From the NCBI GenBank assembly GCA_910574195.1, contig CAJTBF010000016.1:18084-82083 (forward strand): a DNA stretch of 64,000 nucleotides, in the 5' to 3' direction. The stretch comes from Lachnospiraceae bacterium (lineage in GTDB: Bacteria > Bacillota > Clostridia > Lachnospirales > Lachnospiraceae). This document shows, piece after piece, positions 7,316 through 16,518 of the stretch. A program made the position numbers and the translations under genes. The notes beneath the pieces are model-generated. The model saw only the letters and a list, made by a program, of their open reading frames with translations, searched no databases and was not told the origin of the DNA. Positions within the stretch are counted from its first letter, which is position 1. Each line of letters opens with the position of its first letter.

Positions 7316-10300
7316 TTAATCCTCCCAGATAACAACCTGCCCATTTACCTGCATATCTACATTTCTCATTGAAGTCATAGTTTCAATTGCATCATCATAA
7401 GTATCTGAATTAAATTGTTTTAACAAGCGCTTCTCCAAATTAAGATTTGAAGGCGGCGTTACCATAAAGCGCCTTCCAAAATACAACTGTGTTTCAGGTT
7501 CATCAGAATGACACTCATCAACTATTTCCTGCCACTTATCAACGAATTCTTTGATTTCATGTCGTGCAAGACCAGATTCGTCACGTAATAACGGAAAGCT
7601 TCTTTCATTAATGTCTTTCATTCGATTTACGACAAAATTTTCTACCTTCTCAATATCCGTCTTAAAATACTCCTCATCAAAATTACCTGCATCTTTGTCA
7701 GAGATCAGACTGTCCATTTGTCTAATTAATGTGACAATGACAGCATGTAAGGCCCTCTCTCTGGCAGGTTTTGAGAACGGGGTTGCTCCTGTCGGCTCAA
7801 CAAATCTGTAGAAGGATTCATGGTAAGGTCTAAATTGCTCATAATGTGACCGATCCCTGCTCTTTGTAGCATCGTATTGGACAAAAACCACACCCGGATA
7901 GGATCTTCCGACACGGCTGGAGGCCTGTATATATTCACTTGTCAATTTTGGCTGTCCTACCATCAACATAACATTCAGACGTGCCACATCAATTCCGACG
8001 GATATCATGTTAGTAGCCAGCAAGATATTTGAAGCATAATGTTTGGACTCGATATTTTCCTTTGAATATTCTATTTTTTCAAGCCTATCCAATGTTTCAT
8101 TCAATTCAGTTGTGGTTACTCGGCTCGTCAATTCATCAGCCGATATAATTTGTCTACGTGACGTAAAGAGTCTGTTCGCAGTACGAATAATGAAATCTTT
8201 CACATCATCGTCTACGAGAGTAGACGCTTTACCTAAGTCTTTTAGGCTGTTAAAATACGCCGTTAATGTCCAAAACTTATCTTTCACCGGATCAGGAAGA
8301 TCAGCCATATATTCCCTCTGTAAAAGTGCAGCCATGGTTCTGATTTCAGTCATTGCCTTAGTCTTTCCTGCCGGCATTATTCCTACATATATTCTGCCAA
8401 ATAATCCTCTATCGTAATCTATTTGTGCTTCTTTTGCAAAAAAAGAATCCTCTGCGTTCAACCCGGGAGCCGGAAATTGTGCCACATCGCGATCATAAAG
8501 AACAGAGCATTGTTCATTTGCCCTACGTATAGTTGCAGTCGAAGCAATAATCTTAGCGGGAACTCCCTTTAACCGGCACAAACCGTCTATTGCGGTTTCA
8601 TAAAGTCCTACCATGGTTCCGAGTGCGCCGGAAATCAGATGTAACTCGTCTTGTACAATCAATTCGGGAGTTCTTCTTTTAGTATCTACACCAAAGAAAG
8701 CACCGATTCTCCCATCCCACGGCATCATGGCAAATTTATCAACCGTACCGAACAGCAAGGTCGGCGGATTATCATACAATTCTTCATCAATAATCTGAAT
8801 AGGAAGTTTTAGAGTAAAGTCACAATCTTCATTGGGGCAAAACATATAAAAGTGCTTACCCTTCATACTATAGCCCCACTCGCCGACTATTTTTCTATCC
8901 TTCTCATCTTTTACAAGTTTTGTACCACACCACGGGCACTTTAAAACCTGAAATTTATTATTTCTTTCCTTTGCATTTCTCACCTCATATGGTTTTGTAA
9001 CATTTTTTAATTTTTTCAGATACTCTTCTGCCTTATCATTCTTATTCGGAATATGGGTATCTCCAATCCATAATCCGATAGTAATAGGGCTGTTTCCCAA
9101 TAAATATGCCGGATATTTGTGTTTTTTCTTGAGAGAATCCTGTCTTATATATTCGCATGCACAGATTAGAGTCGAAGCCCTTGTAAACTGCTGTGATGCA
9201 AGTAAACGAAGTGTATATCGCATAATCACTGCCGTTCCATCCGATTCTTCTGTATACTTCAGTCTCCTGTAAAAGATGGTAAACGCAGTAAGTCCCAAAT
9301 AAGCTTCTGTCTTACCACCGCCTGTCGGAAACCATATCAGATCAACCAACAGCCTATCTTCACTGTTATCAAATACTATAGAGTTAATATCCATCAAAAG
9401 GAATGCCAGCTGAAATGGGCGCCAACGTGAAGTCGTATCGTCTGCAACCGAATAATCCAAATTATTCAACCAGTCTGTTATTTCACTGTCTCCCGGATAT
9501 CTGTCAGCATTTTCTTCCGCCATTTTATTCTGCATTCCTATGTGTATTCTCTGCATAAACATAGCTCTGTTAGCGAGCATGAATGCATTCCAAGCTGTTT
9601 CATCTTTTTCCAGAGTTTCGATTCCCTCACGCATTCTCCCATAAGATTTTTTACATGCATCAATATTCTTTGAAGCCGGTGCAGAGAACTTCGGATCAAG
9701 GGTTTTTGCCTCAAAATAAAGCCCGTCAATCCAGTTTTTATACAAATTTACGAATTTCCTTAACGAGTTAATCCTTTCATTTTTATCGGATAAAACAAGA
9801 TCCGAATAATATTTCATGGAAAGTTCAGAGGCAGATATATCATCATTTTGCGGTAATGAAAAATCCATTGCCGGGACTTCGCAAATTGGGAAATAGTCTG
9901 TCTTTACGAAACCGCAACCATCATCATCAACTTTCCAATCTGCAGATATGCCAAGACCGATTCCATATATCTTTTTATTACGATACAGCATCGCAAGCCC
10001 TTGTTCTTCATCATCCATGTATTCAGGTGATGTATCTGTTTTATTTTCAATAAAAATAAATTCATTATTTTGCGATAAAACTTTCACCTCTGGCTGCAAA
10101 AGACAGTGATGCGGTTTTGACGGGGTCTCTTCCATATTATTTACAAGCATAATGGTAATGCTCCATGTGTCATCCCTGAGTTTTGTACGCAATGCGGAAA
10201 TTTTTACCGAAACACCATCGAATTCAATCGGCGTTCCGTCAACAAAGTCCTCATTACCAAAATTAATTGCATAGTCATTGATCTCATGTGGTTGCCTTAC

Positions 10301-10993
10301 ATATCCTCTGCTTAAACAATCAACGAGCCGAAAAGCTCGTTTTTTAAGATCACCTGCCTCATCTTCCGGTATTGTATCCTTTTCAAAAATGTCTCTAACT
10401 TCCTTTCCCGTAAGCTGAGAAATAAGACGAAGAACATTCTTTTCTTTATCAAATATAATTTTATGTGATATTTCAGGTGGTACTGCATAGCTATTTAGGT
10501 CTTTTGGGTTATAAGGAACCATGCAATCTGTAACAACCGCTTTACGATATGTTGCAAATTTAATAACACACTTTATTATATCTGTTTTCCCTTTTACAAG
10601 AAAAGTCAATCCCATAGAAGACGGCTTATATTGAGTAGCTAAACTGATTTCTTCATCTAACCCTTCATCTGCTATATCATCTTCTTCATAATGATGAAAT
10701 TTTGATTCTGCTGTCCTAACACTTTTATTCGTTTCATCAGCGATATTAGTATCAGTGGGACCTGAACCATCATTCTCTTTTTGATCAACTTCGTCATTGT
10801 CTAATCCAACTCTATCCCCCTGAGGGAACAGTATTCCGACAGAGTATCTGCTGATAGGAGAGGCAGAGATTAATTCATGTTCTGAATCCGGAACGGAAAA
10901 TTCCGATCCGGGACCGGCAAGTTCAGCTTTAATCTCATTAATATATTTCTCTCTTGCCGAGATCAACTCTTTTTTAATTTCTCCATTAGTCAT
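7316..10993 (-). CDS. drmA: DrmA, DISARM SF2 helicase
   Basis: 1225 aa, within the usual size. The Walker A is PTGGGKTEAYLGL near residue 550. A zinc module (CPWCGTKL and CPNEDCDF) sits at about 685-720. The DEAH-like box QDELHLISGALG is near 783, IIASTATIRRA follows, and the C-terminal helicase motif is QASSRVGRSYPG near 1025. The N-terminal 500 residues resemble the DrmA-specific region (GPGSEF, ASPISRYSVGILFP). DrmA is the DNA translocase of DISARM. Its ATGA start overlaps the end of the upstream gene by 4 bp, so the genes are translationally coupled. Confidence 0.88.
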   Translation of the reverse strand: MTNGEIKKELISAREKYINEIKAELAGPGSEFSVPDSEHELISASPISRYSVGILFPQGDRVGLDNDEVDQKENDGSGPTDTNIADETNKSVRTAESKFHHYEEDDIADEGLDEEISLATQYKPSSMGLTFLVKGKTDIIKCVIKFATYRKAVVTDCMVPYNPKDLNSYAVPPEISHKIIFDKEKNVLRLISQLTGKEVRDIFEKDTIPEDEAGDLKKRAFRLVDCLSRGYVRQPHEINDYAINFGNEDFVDGTPIEFDGVSVKISALRTKLRDDTWSITIMLVNNMEETPSKPHHCLLQPEVKVLSQNNEFIFIENKTDTSPEYMDDEEQGLAMLYRNKKIYGIGLGISADWKVDDDGCGFVKTDYFPICEVPAMDFSLPQNDDISASELSMKYYSDLVLSDKNERINSLRKFVNLYKNWIDGLYFEAKTLDPKFSAPASKNIDACKKSYGRMREGIETLEKDETAWNAFMLANRAMFMQRIHIGMQNKMAEENADRYPGDSEITDWLNNLDYSVADDTTSRWRPFQLAFLLMDINSIVFDNSEDRLLVDLIWFPTGGGKTEAYLGLTAFTIFYRRLKYTEESDGTAVIMRYTLRLLASQQFTRASTLICACEYIRQDSLKKKHKYPAYLLGNSPITIGLWIGDTHIPNKNDKAEEYLKKLKNVTKPYEVRNAKERNNKFQVLKCPWCGTKLVKDEKDRKIVGEWGYSMKGKHFYMFCPNEDCDFTLKLPIQIIDEELYDNPPTLLFGTVDKFAMMPWDGRIGAFFGVDTKRRTPELIVQDELHLISGALGTMVGLYETAIDGLCRLKGVPAKIIASTATIRRANEQCSVLYDRDVAQFPAPGLNAEDSFFAKEAQIDYDRGLFGRIYVGIMPAGKTKAMTEIRTMAALLQREYMADLPDPVKDKFWTLTAYFNSLKDLGKASTLVDDDVKDFIIRTANRLFTSRRQIISADELTSRVTTTELNETLDRLEKIEYSKENIESKHYASNILLATNMISVGIDVARLNVMLMVGQPKLTSEYIQASSRVGRSYPGVVFVQYDATKSRDRSHYEQFRPYHESFYRFVEPTGATPFSKPARERALHAVIVTLIRQMDSLISDKDAGNFDEEYFKTDIEKVENFVVNRMKDINERSFPLLRDESGLARHEIKEFVDKWQEIVDECHSDEPETQLYFGRRFMVTPPSNLNLEKRLLKQFNSDTYDDAIETMTSMRNVDMQVNGQVVIWED

Positions 10994-13638
10994 AACAGAA
11001 TTTCCTCCTCTTCTACAGGTTTATTCGCCAGCCTTACAGGAACGATAAATGGATTTTCCAAAACAGATATCCTGTCTATCTCTAATGTTGTTGACAGTTT
11101 ATCTACATTTTCATATATTTCCCCGAGAATTATATTTCCCCTCGGAATCGTTCCTTTCAGCTTCTCTGTAATCGCTACTCCGATTAATTTTAAAATTTCT
11201 TTTCGCTCCCTCCGAACCATCCTGCACGCCTCAAAGTATTCATGTGGCTTCTCCAAAAGATGTGAATCCTTCGTTAGCTCTGCTATATGCTGTATAGTCT
11301 TTTCATTTCTAGGCCCGACAATATGACTGTCTTCAGAAAGCCATTGCCTAACAGCCATTTCTTGAACGGTGCTCCCATATTTTTTCAATCGGCGTGCCAG
11401 CTCCCGGTATGTAATATTGTTATTATCTTTATATTTACGAAGAACATCTTTCCAATAAGACGCTTTTTCACTGGCATCTACGATATTTTCACTAAAACGC
11501 CCACCTGACAAAAGTTGATCATAAATCGTATCCACCATATTTTTTGTATATGAATCCCTGGACATAAAAATTAAGGTATCACTGGGGATAATGTTTTCCG
11601 GTTCCTTTTCAATTATTGTACCCGAAGATGAGTTATAAACAACCGCCCTGTAATACTTTGTGAACAATATTAATTCACCACTCAGAAAAGATCCCGTTAC
11701 AACAATCTCTGCTGAGGTCTGAGCGGAATTCGACTCACTAACGGTACTATGAAAATTCGAAAGTTCGAAAATAGGAAGCCTGTCTATAAGGTCATCCGAT
11801 TCTTCTATCATATTGACATCATGTTCTATATTTTTAATATTCTTCTCGCTATCAGGAAAATATCCTGTATCAATACCTTTATCTCCGGTAATGCCTATTA
11901 CTCGATTTAGTTCATAATCGAGTTCTTCGAGTTTTGCTTTTTTTAACTGAAATATCTTTTGTTCATTTTCATATGCAAAAAAAACGACTTCAGCAGCAGT
12001 TTTGCAATTCATCGGATCAAATAATTTATTCTTTATATTGCCTGCAACCAGAACCCCATCATAATTTTTTTTTGAATTAAAACGACTCGGAGTAATTATT
12101 TCTATGTTCTCTGCTATTCGCATATATGATTTCAGGAGATCAATGTAATATGCTTTAGGAACAATAAGAGCAATTTGAGAATCTCGCTTATAATAATTAC
12201 TCACATACTGCTTCATCGAATCAAACTTAGGGCATTTCAAATACTCCTTTTTATATTGCTCTTCTATGCCTCCAACCACTTTAAAGCATATTTCCTGATA
12301 TGCCCCAGCATCTTCGGCAAGTTCCTGAAGTTCTCCGATACGGATTTTCGGTGAAATGACACTGGCATTAACCATGTTTTTGCCGATAGCCGATTCCATG
12401 TATTCCATCGAAAACAAAGAGGTATTTAAAAGATTTATCAGTGAATATGCAATAAGTACAAACTTATTCTTTTTGTTATCATCCAATGTCGAGTCTTGTA
12501 TGATTCTTAAAGCATTTCGGAGTTCCTTATACTGTTTCCATGTCCATCCGCCGTCTACATTTTCACAAACGACATAATTATAAATAATGTTCTGTGCTTG
12601 ATGATGAAATTCTTCCAGCAAACTAGCTCCGTCACCATCTTTATGCTTTAATATGGTGAATTGCTTTAAATAATCCTTGGTACACGCAAAGACAGATTTA
12701 TCTTTTACCCTTTCCAGCGCATATTTGCAAAGAACAGGATTGATTACACCGCTTACATTTATGCATTTTATAGATTTGCGATTCAGCAAGTCATCTAATT
12801 CGGTATTCTCCGTAACACGAGGTCCGGCATTGATAATCTCCAGTCCGGAGGGGTTATTACTTTTATCAAGAAGCAGCTCTCTTGCGGTCGAAATATCACC
12901 TGTTACCTTCAAAACCGAATCTATTTTTAATTGATTTGAACCTATCTGATACTCTTTTCCTGATGATGTATAATAAGATACCGGTATAATATCCAACAAA
13001 TCAACGGTCTTATTTTCAAATCGGATATGAGTGTTCCTCACCAAATCAGTAAAATATTCTCTACTGCAAACAATAATCATCGATCGGTTAACAACAGCCG
13101 GTATTTCATTATCTGGAACTTCAAACAGGTACGCCAAAAAATCCTCGCGATTGGATTTTTTCCGTCTGAGTCCCATCCCGTCAGTCCGAACAGAAGTTCC
13201 ATAATACGGTTTAATCAAATTACCTTTTTCAACCGGAACATATCTAATTGAAATACCGTTTTTCCCTTTTGCATCCTGTTGCAGTACATAATAAGACTTA
13301 TTTTCATTGTTTTGAAACGGATCTGTTTCCAGCCCTCTCCATTTAAATCTCTCATTGCTATATACAACAATGTCTCCATCCATAAATTCAGGAATAAAAC
13401 TTTTATTTGACTCTACCTCAAGCATAATACATCTCAACGCTGCGATTACTATGGAAAGCACATCAAAACATTTGGATCCTGTATGGAGGCTGAAACTTAT
13501 ACTTCTTTTTTCAGCAAAAAATTCACTTGTAAGGAACTCTATATATCTGTTCAAAATCTCATCATCAGATAACAGTTCCTTTTTATAAAAGATATTACAT
13601 TTTTCTATCAATATTTGTGAAAGTCTTCTGCCGTCCAT
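10990..13638 (-). CDS. DrmE-like protein of class 2 DISARM
   Basis: 882 aa from the ATG at 13638 (GAGGAG 12 nt upstream); an upstream ATG at 13677 would overlap the methyltransferase. I recognise no catalytic motif. The C-terminal region holds a helix-turn-helix-like segment (ITYRELARRLKKYGSTVQEM, then VRQWL) near residue 725, followed by a basic helix and an acidic end. The call is mainly positional: in class 2 DISARM a large protein of unknown function, DrmE, accompanies drmMII, drmA and drmB. Size, position and coupling to drmA fit. Identity to known DrmE could not be tested. Confidence 0.6.
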   Translation of the reverse strand: MDGRRLSQILIEKCNIFYKKELLSDDEILNRYIEFLTSEFFAEKRSISFSLHTGSKCFDVLSIVIAALRCIMLEVESNKSFIPEFMDGDIVVYSNERFKWRGLETDPFQNNENKSYYVLQQDAKGKNGISIRYVPVEKGNLIKPYYGTSVRTDGMGLRRKKSNREDFLAYLFEVPDNEIPAVVNRSMIIVCSREYFTDLVRNTHIRFENKTVDLLDIIPVSYYTSSGKEYQIGSNQLKIDSVLKVTGDISTARELLLDKSNNPSGLEIINAGPRVTENTELDDLLNRKSIKCINVSGVINPVLCKYALERVKDKSVFACTKDYLKQFTILKHKDGDGASLLEEFHHQAQNIIYNYVVCENVDGGWTWKQYKELRNALRIIQDSTLDDNKKNKFVLIAYSLINLLNTSLFSMEYMESAIGKNMVNASVISPKIRIGELQELAEDAGAYQEICFKVVGGIEEQYKKEYLKCPKFDSMKQYVSNYYKRDSQIALIVPKAYYIDLLKSYMRIAENIEIITPSRFNSKKNYDGVLVAGNIKNKLFDPMNCKTAAEVVFFAYENEQKIFQLKKAKLEELDYELNRVIGITGDKGIDTGYFPDSEKNIKNIEHDVNMIEESDDLIDRLPIFELSNFHSTVSESNSAQTSAEIVVTGSFLSGELILFTKYYRAVVYNSSSGTIIEKEPENIIPSDTLIFMSRDSYTKNMVDTIYDQLLSGGRFSENIVDASEKASYWKDVLRKYKDNNNITYRELARRLKKYGSTVQEMAVRQWLSEDSHIVGPRNEKTIQHIAELTKDSHLLEKPHEYFEACRMVRRERKEILKLIGVAITEKLKGTIPRGNIILGEIYENVDKLSTTLEIDRISVLENPFIVPVRLANKPVEEEEILL

Positions 13639-13651
13639 TAATCCCAACTCC

Positions 13652-15199
13652 TCAATCCTTCTCTTTTTCTCGGGCATTAAATGTTCTTTTGTAACAGACG
13701 TTTTTCTTCTCTACGCATTTTGATGTATATTTTCCCCTGGAAACCCTTTTTATTTCACCTTCCTTTACCATGCATGAAAGAAGAACATTTGTGCTTCCAC
13801 TTGTCATCTCTAATATTGTCTGAACATCTTTATTGGTAATAATTTTCTTATCATTTATCAGCTTCAACACTTTCTCTTTCTGGCTATATGGTGAGAGATT
13901 CAAATGTTCTCGGTATTTTACGTATCGTGTTGTTTTACCGCGTGACACACGAATAAGTTCACCCTTATCAATCAGTCTCTTTAGCAGTACTCCGGCCTGC
14001 GCCGACTTAATATCCAACAAATCCATAACATCCCGTTTCGTAAAAAACTCATTATTGTTTGCTAAAGCGCGAACTACATCATCCTGCTGCTCTTCAAGAA
14101 TATTAAAACAATTCAGCATAAATTCGGCCATTGTCCGAATAAGCGGAATTGAAACAGAATTTCCCAGTTGCTTATATTTCTGTTCATCTGTTGTACCTTC
14201 CGGGAAACTGAAAGTATCGTTACCGTCTTCATCGATAAAGGCGTACCCCACAAACCCTTGTAAACGTCCCCATTCGGTCGGAGTCATAGTTCTTATTCCT
14301 TCTGAATTCAGTACCGTTTTTCTCCCTTTCAACATTTTTCCGGCGACGCCATCTTTTGGCTGATAAATCAGATTCCTTTCCTTTCCGGAACCACCTGTAG
14401 CAAGAATGGTATTTGCAATCGGATGTTCTTCACCCTTCATGTTTACAACACAATATCCGAATCCATTACCGTTCTTATGATTACGAATCTTATGTTTTTT
14501 TAGTGTGTCCAAATACCCTTGCGCAATATAATATTTATCATCAACATTATTCTCAAGTATCTCATTGATATCTCTATAAATAATTTCATTTGATGACTCT
14601 GGTAACTGTTGATTCAGGAGTTTAATTGCCTTTCCGTATTTTTTTTTACTAAATGCCATAATATAAGCCCGCGGACGATTTTGAGGCAGACCAAAATATC
14701 TGGTATTTCTGACTAGAGAGCTTCTGCTATACTCGTATTCTCCGTTCTCATTAACCAGCACACCGATAACACGGTACTCCAACTCATCTTCAAGCGTTTT
14801 TATTATCGTCTTGATTGTATTTCCCTTATCATGTGAGACAAGGTTCTCAACATTTTCAAGGAAAACAGCTCTCGGGTTTGTCCTCGATATAATATCCGCT
14901 ATATCAAAAAATATTGTTCCTCGGGTTGTATCTCTGAAGCCTAGTTGTTCCCCGATTCTGCTGAAAGGCTGACACGGGAAACCTGCTAATAGGACATCAT
15001 ACTCCGTTTCTACAACCTTTTTTTTGAATTCTTCTGAAGTTAAATCATTTGTAGGATCTTCTTTGAATAAATGCTTATACGTTGCAGCTGCGGCAGTATC
15101 AATTTCTGCCGACAACACATTTTTAAACGAACCGGTCAGTTCAAATCCCTTTCTGATTCCTCCTATTCCGGCACACAAATCAATTGTCTTATATACCAT
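13652..15199 (-). CDS. DNA cytosine-5 methyltransferase (DrmMII-like) with C-terminal winged helices
   Basis: 515 aa. Canonical 5mC motifs in order: DLCAGIGGIRKGFE (I, residues 7-20), GFPCQPFS with the catalytic Cys (IV, about 73-80), ENV (VI), QNRPRAYI (VIII), target-recognition region about 190-320, and QLGNSVSIPLI (X, near 345). Residues about 360-510 add two similar winged-helix units (FFTKRDVMDLLDIKSAQAGV and IITNKDVQTILEMTSGSTNV), each followed by RVSRGK; most Dcm-type enzymes lack such an extension. In class 2 DISARM the methyltransferase marks host DNA to prevent self-attack. It starts 9 bp after vsr. Confidence 0.85.
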   Translation of the reverse strand: MVYKTIDLCAGIGGIRKGFELTGSFKNVLSAEIDTAAAATYKHLFKEDPTNDLTSEEFKKKVVETEYDVLLAGFPCQPFSRIGEQLGFRDTTRGTIFFDIADIISRTNPRAVFLENVENLVSHDKGNTIKTIIKTLEDELEYRVIGVLVNENGEYEYSRSSLVRNTRYFGLPQNRPRAYIMAFSKKKYGKAIKLLNQQLPESSNEIIYRDINEILENNVDDKYYIAQGYLDTLKKHKIRNHKNGNGFGYCVVNMKGEEHPIANTILATGGSGKERNLIYQPKDGVAGKMLKGRKTVLNSEGIRTMTPTEWGRLQGFVGYAFIDEDGNDTFSFPEGTTDEQKYKQLGNSVSIPLIRTMAEFMLNCFNILEEQQDDVVRALANNNEFFTKRDVMDLLDIKSAQAGVLLKRLIDKGELIRVSRGKTTRYVKYREHLNLSPYSQKEKVLKLINDKKIITNKDVQTILEMTSGSTNVLLSCMVKEGEIKRVSRGKYTSKCVEKKNVCYKRTFNAREKEKD

Positions 15200-15208
15200 C
15201 GTTCCCTC

Positions 15209-15622
15209 TTATTTGTTTTTCACAGCAGTTTCAATAATGTCAGCACATTTACAAACATCCTTTTTAATCTCCTTACCCCAGAATCGAAGAACAGTCCACC
15301 CATCAGACTTGAGCACATCGGTTACTTCTATGTCCCTTTGCATATTTCTTTCAATTTTCGGAATCCAGAAATCTCGTCTGCTTTTTATATCTTCCTTACG
15401 ATGTTCCCAATCATATCCATGCCAAAATTCGCTGTCACAAAAAACTGCTACTTTTTTACCGATAAATGCAATATCTGGATGTCCGAAAACATTTTTTACA
15501 TTTTTCCTGTAGCGTAAACCGCGCTTCCACAATTCTTTTCGCAAAAGCAGTTCTATCTCGGAATCTTTATTTTTAATCGCCTGCATATTCTTATGCCGTT
15601 GTTCCGGCGTAAGTCTGTCCAT
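15209..15622 (-). CDS. vsr: Very-short-patch mismatch endonuclease Vsr
   Basis: 137 aa, normal family length. Motifs: RHKNMQAIKNKDSEIELLLR at the N-terminus, GLRYRKNVKNVFGHPDIAF, AVFCDSEFWHG, and the C-terminal DGWTVLRFWGKEI. Vsr nicks next to T:G mismatches arising from deamination of 5-methylcytosine and so limits the mutational cost of a cytosine methyltransferase. It is the first gene of the operon, just ahead of the methyltransferase, which fits that pairing. It is not a core DISARM component. Confidence 0.88.
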   Translation of the reverse strand: MDRLTPEQRHKNMQAIKNKDSEIELLLRKELWKRGLRYRKNVKNVFGHPDIAFIGKKVAVFCDSEFWHGYDWEHRKEDIKSRRDFWIPKIERNMQRDIEVTDVLKSDGWTVLRFWGKEIKKDVCKCADIIETAVKNK

Positions 15623-15656
15623 TGAAGACCATCTCCATATTTTCTGTATTAGTTAT

Positions 15657-15685
15657 ATTCTACCACGACCTTTTCTTTAAGTCAC
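15657..15685 (-). promoter_or_regulatory. Promoter of the vsr-DISARM operon
   Basis: Minus strand GTGACT (15685-15680), 17-bp spacer, TAGAAT (15662-15657). Start of transcription near 15650, about 28 nt before the vsr ATG. No other promoter is evident before drmB. Confidence 0.5.
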
Positions 15686-15751
15686 TTTATTCCATGATAA
15701 AACTAAACGAAAACTAAGCGTGTCTGAAATCCAAAAGATTAAACTCCTATA

Positions 15752-16081
15752 TCACAGATTCTCTTTTTCTTTACCCAATCCCATTTCTCTATTTTTCTCT
15801 CTACCGAAATTTTTAATCATATCCGTCATCAGAAGTATCCCCACTTGCAATCCAATCTCCATATACACACTGGCCGTCTCACTGCTGACTTCATTGCACA
15901 GATCCAACAGTTCCGAAGTCTTACTCTTATCATATTTTTCTACAGCCTTCTCAAACCTCATGTACGGTTCATCCAATCGTTCCTCATAGCTCCGATCATC
16001 TTCATCCGGTCCCGGCCCAAACAAAAGATAATCTGCTATCCCCCGTATTGTGGCTCTTTCAAATATTTTATCAACATTCAT
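15752..16081 (-). CDS. DUF6809-type small protein
   Basis: 109 aa from the ATG at 16081 (MNVDKIFERATIRGIADYLL). It is an acidic helical protein with GPDEDDRSYEERLDEPYMRFEKAVEKYD and ends in a basic stretch. The pattern resembles DUF6809 proteins, common and uncharacterised in Firmicutes mobile elements. The longer frame starting at 16159 is unlikely because the promoter's -10 lies at 16131-16136. It is transcribed divergently from the XRE regulator and shares its operator. Confidence 0.6.
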   Translation of the reverse strand: MNVDKIFERATIRGIADYLLFGPGPDEDDRSYEERLDEPYMRFEKAVEKYDKSKTSELLDLCNEVSSETASVYMEIGLQVGILLMTDMIKNFGREKNREMGLGKEKENL

Positions 16082-16113
16082 TCTCTGGTTCATCCTTTCC
16101 TTATAGCGAAACT

Positions 16114-16180
16114 TTTCGTTATTACGAAACATTATAATCTGAATACTACCTACAATCAAGATATATTTCTTTATTACGAA
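16114..16180. promoter_or_regulatory. Divergent promoter/operator between DUF6809 gene and XRE gene
   Basis: A minus-strand promoter TTGATT-17-TATAAT has its -10 at 16131-16136. Immediately downstream is the perfect palindrome TTTCGT-TATT-ACGAAA (16114-16129), and TTATTACGAA recurs at 16171-16180 next to the XRE ribosome binding site. This is a likely operator for the adjacent XRE protein controlling both directions. Confidence 0.5.
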
Positions 16181-16200
16181 TTTTCAGGAGTAGTTCAGAT

Positions 16201-16437
16201 ATGCAGAAGATCAGACCCGACATGGATATCGGTCATAATATCCAACGTCTAAGACGAAATGCAAATATGACACAGGAGCAGGTTGTTGCTCACTTACAGC
16301 TTATGGGAATTGAAATCTCCAAAAGCACTTACGCCAAACTGGAGACCAACCGAATGAATATAAAGGTCAGTGAACTTGTAGCACTCAGCAAGATCTTTGA
16401 TGCTGATATCGCCGAATTCTTTTCCGGATTACTTTAA
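16201..16437 (+). CDS. XRE-family transcriptional regulator, 78 aa
   Basis: A single Cro/C1-type helix-turn-helix fills the protein: IGHNIQRLRRNANMTQEQVV, then ISKSTYAKLETNR and VSELVALSKIFDADIAEFF. CAGGAG precedes the ATG. It probably regulates itself and the divergent DUF6809 gene through the palindrome between them. Confidence 0.85.
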   Translation: MQKIRPDMDIGHNIQRLRRNANMTQEQVVAHLQLMGIEISKSTYAKLETNRMNIKVSELVALSKIFDADIAEFFSGLL

Positions 16438-16462
16438 TCATTTACGCCAAATTACGCAATTA

Positions 16463-16518
16463 CAGCCGAAACTGTCAATGTCCTTTCCAAGCTTCATTGA
16501 CTGTTCCGGCTGTTTTTT
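16463..16518 (+). terminator. Terminator after the XRE gene
   Basis: Long stem CAGCCG..AC.GTCAATG pairing with CATTGAC.GT..CGGCTG, followed by TTTTTT. It also separates the XRE gene from the convergent relaxase gene. Confidence 0.8.

Noticed and set aside
2677..15622. drmC (phospholipase D-like) or a PglX/BREX component in the cargo region
   Set aside because: No HxKxxxxD motif and no BREX-type genes were found in any reading frame that makes sense, so only the DISARM-like core is claimed.
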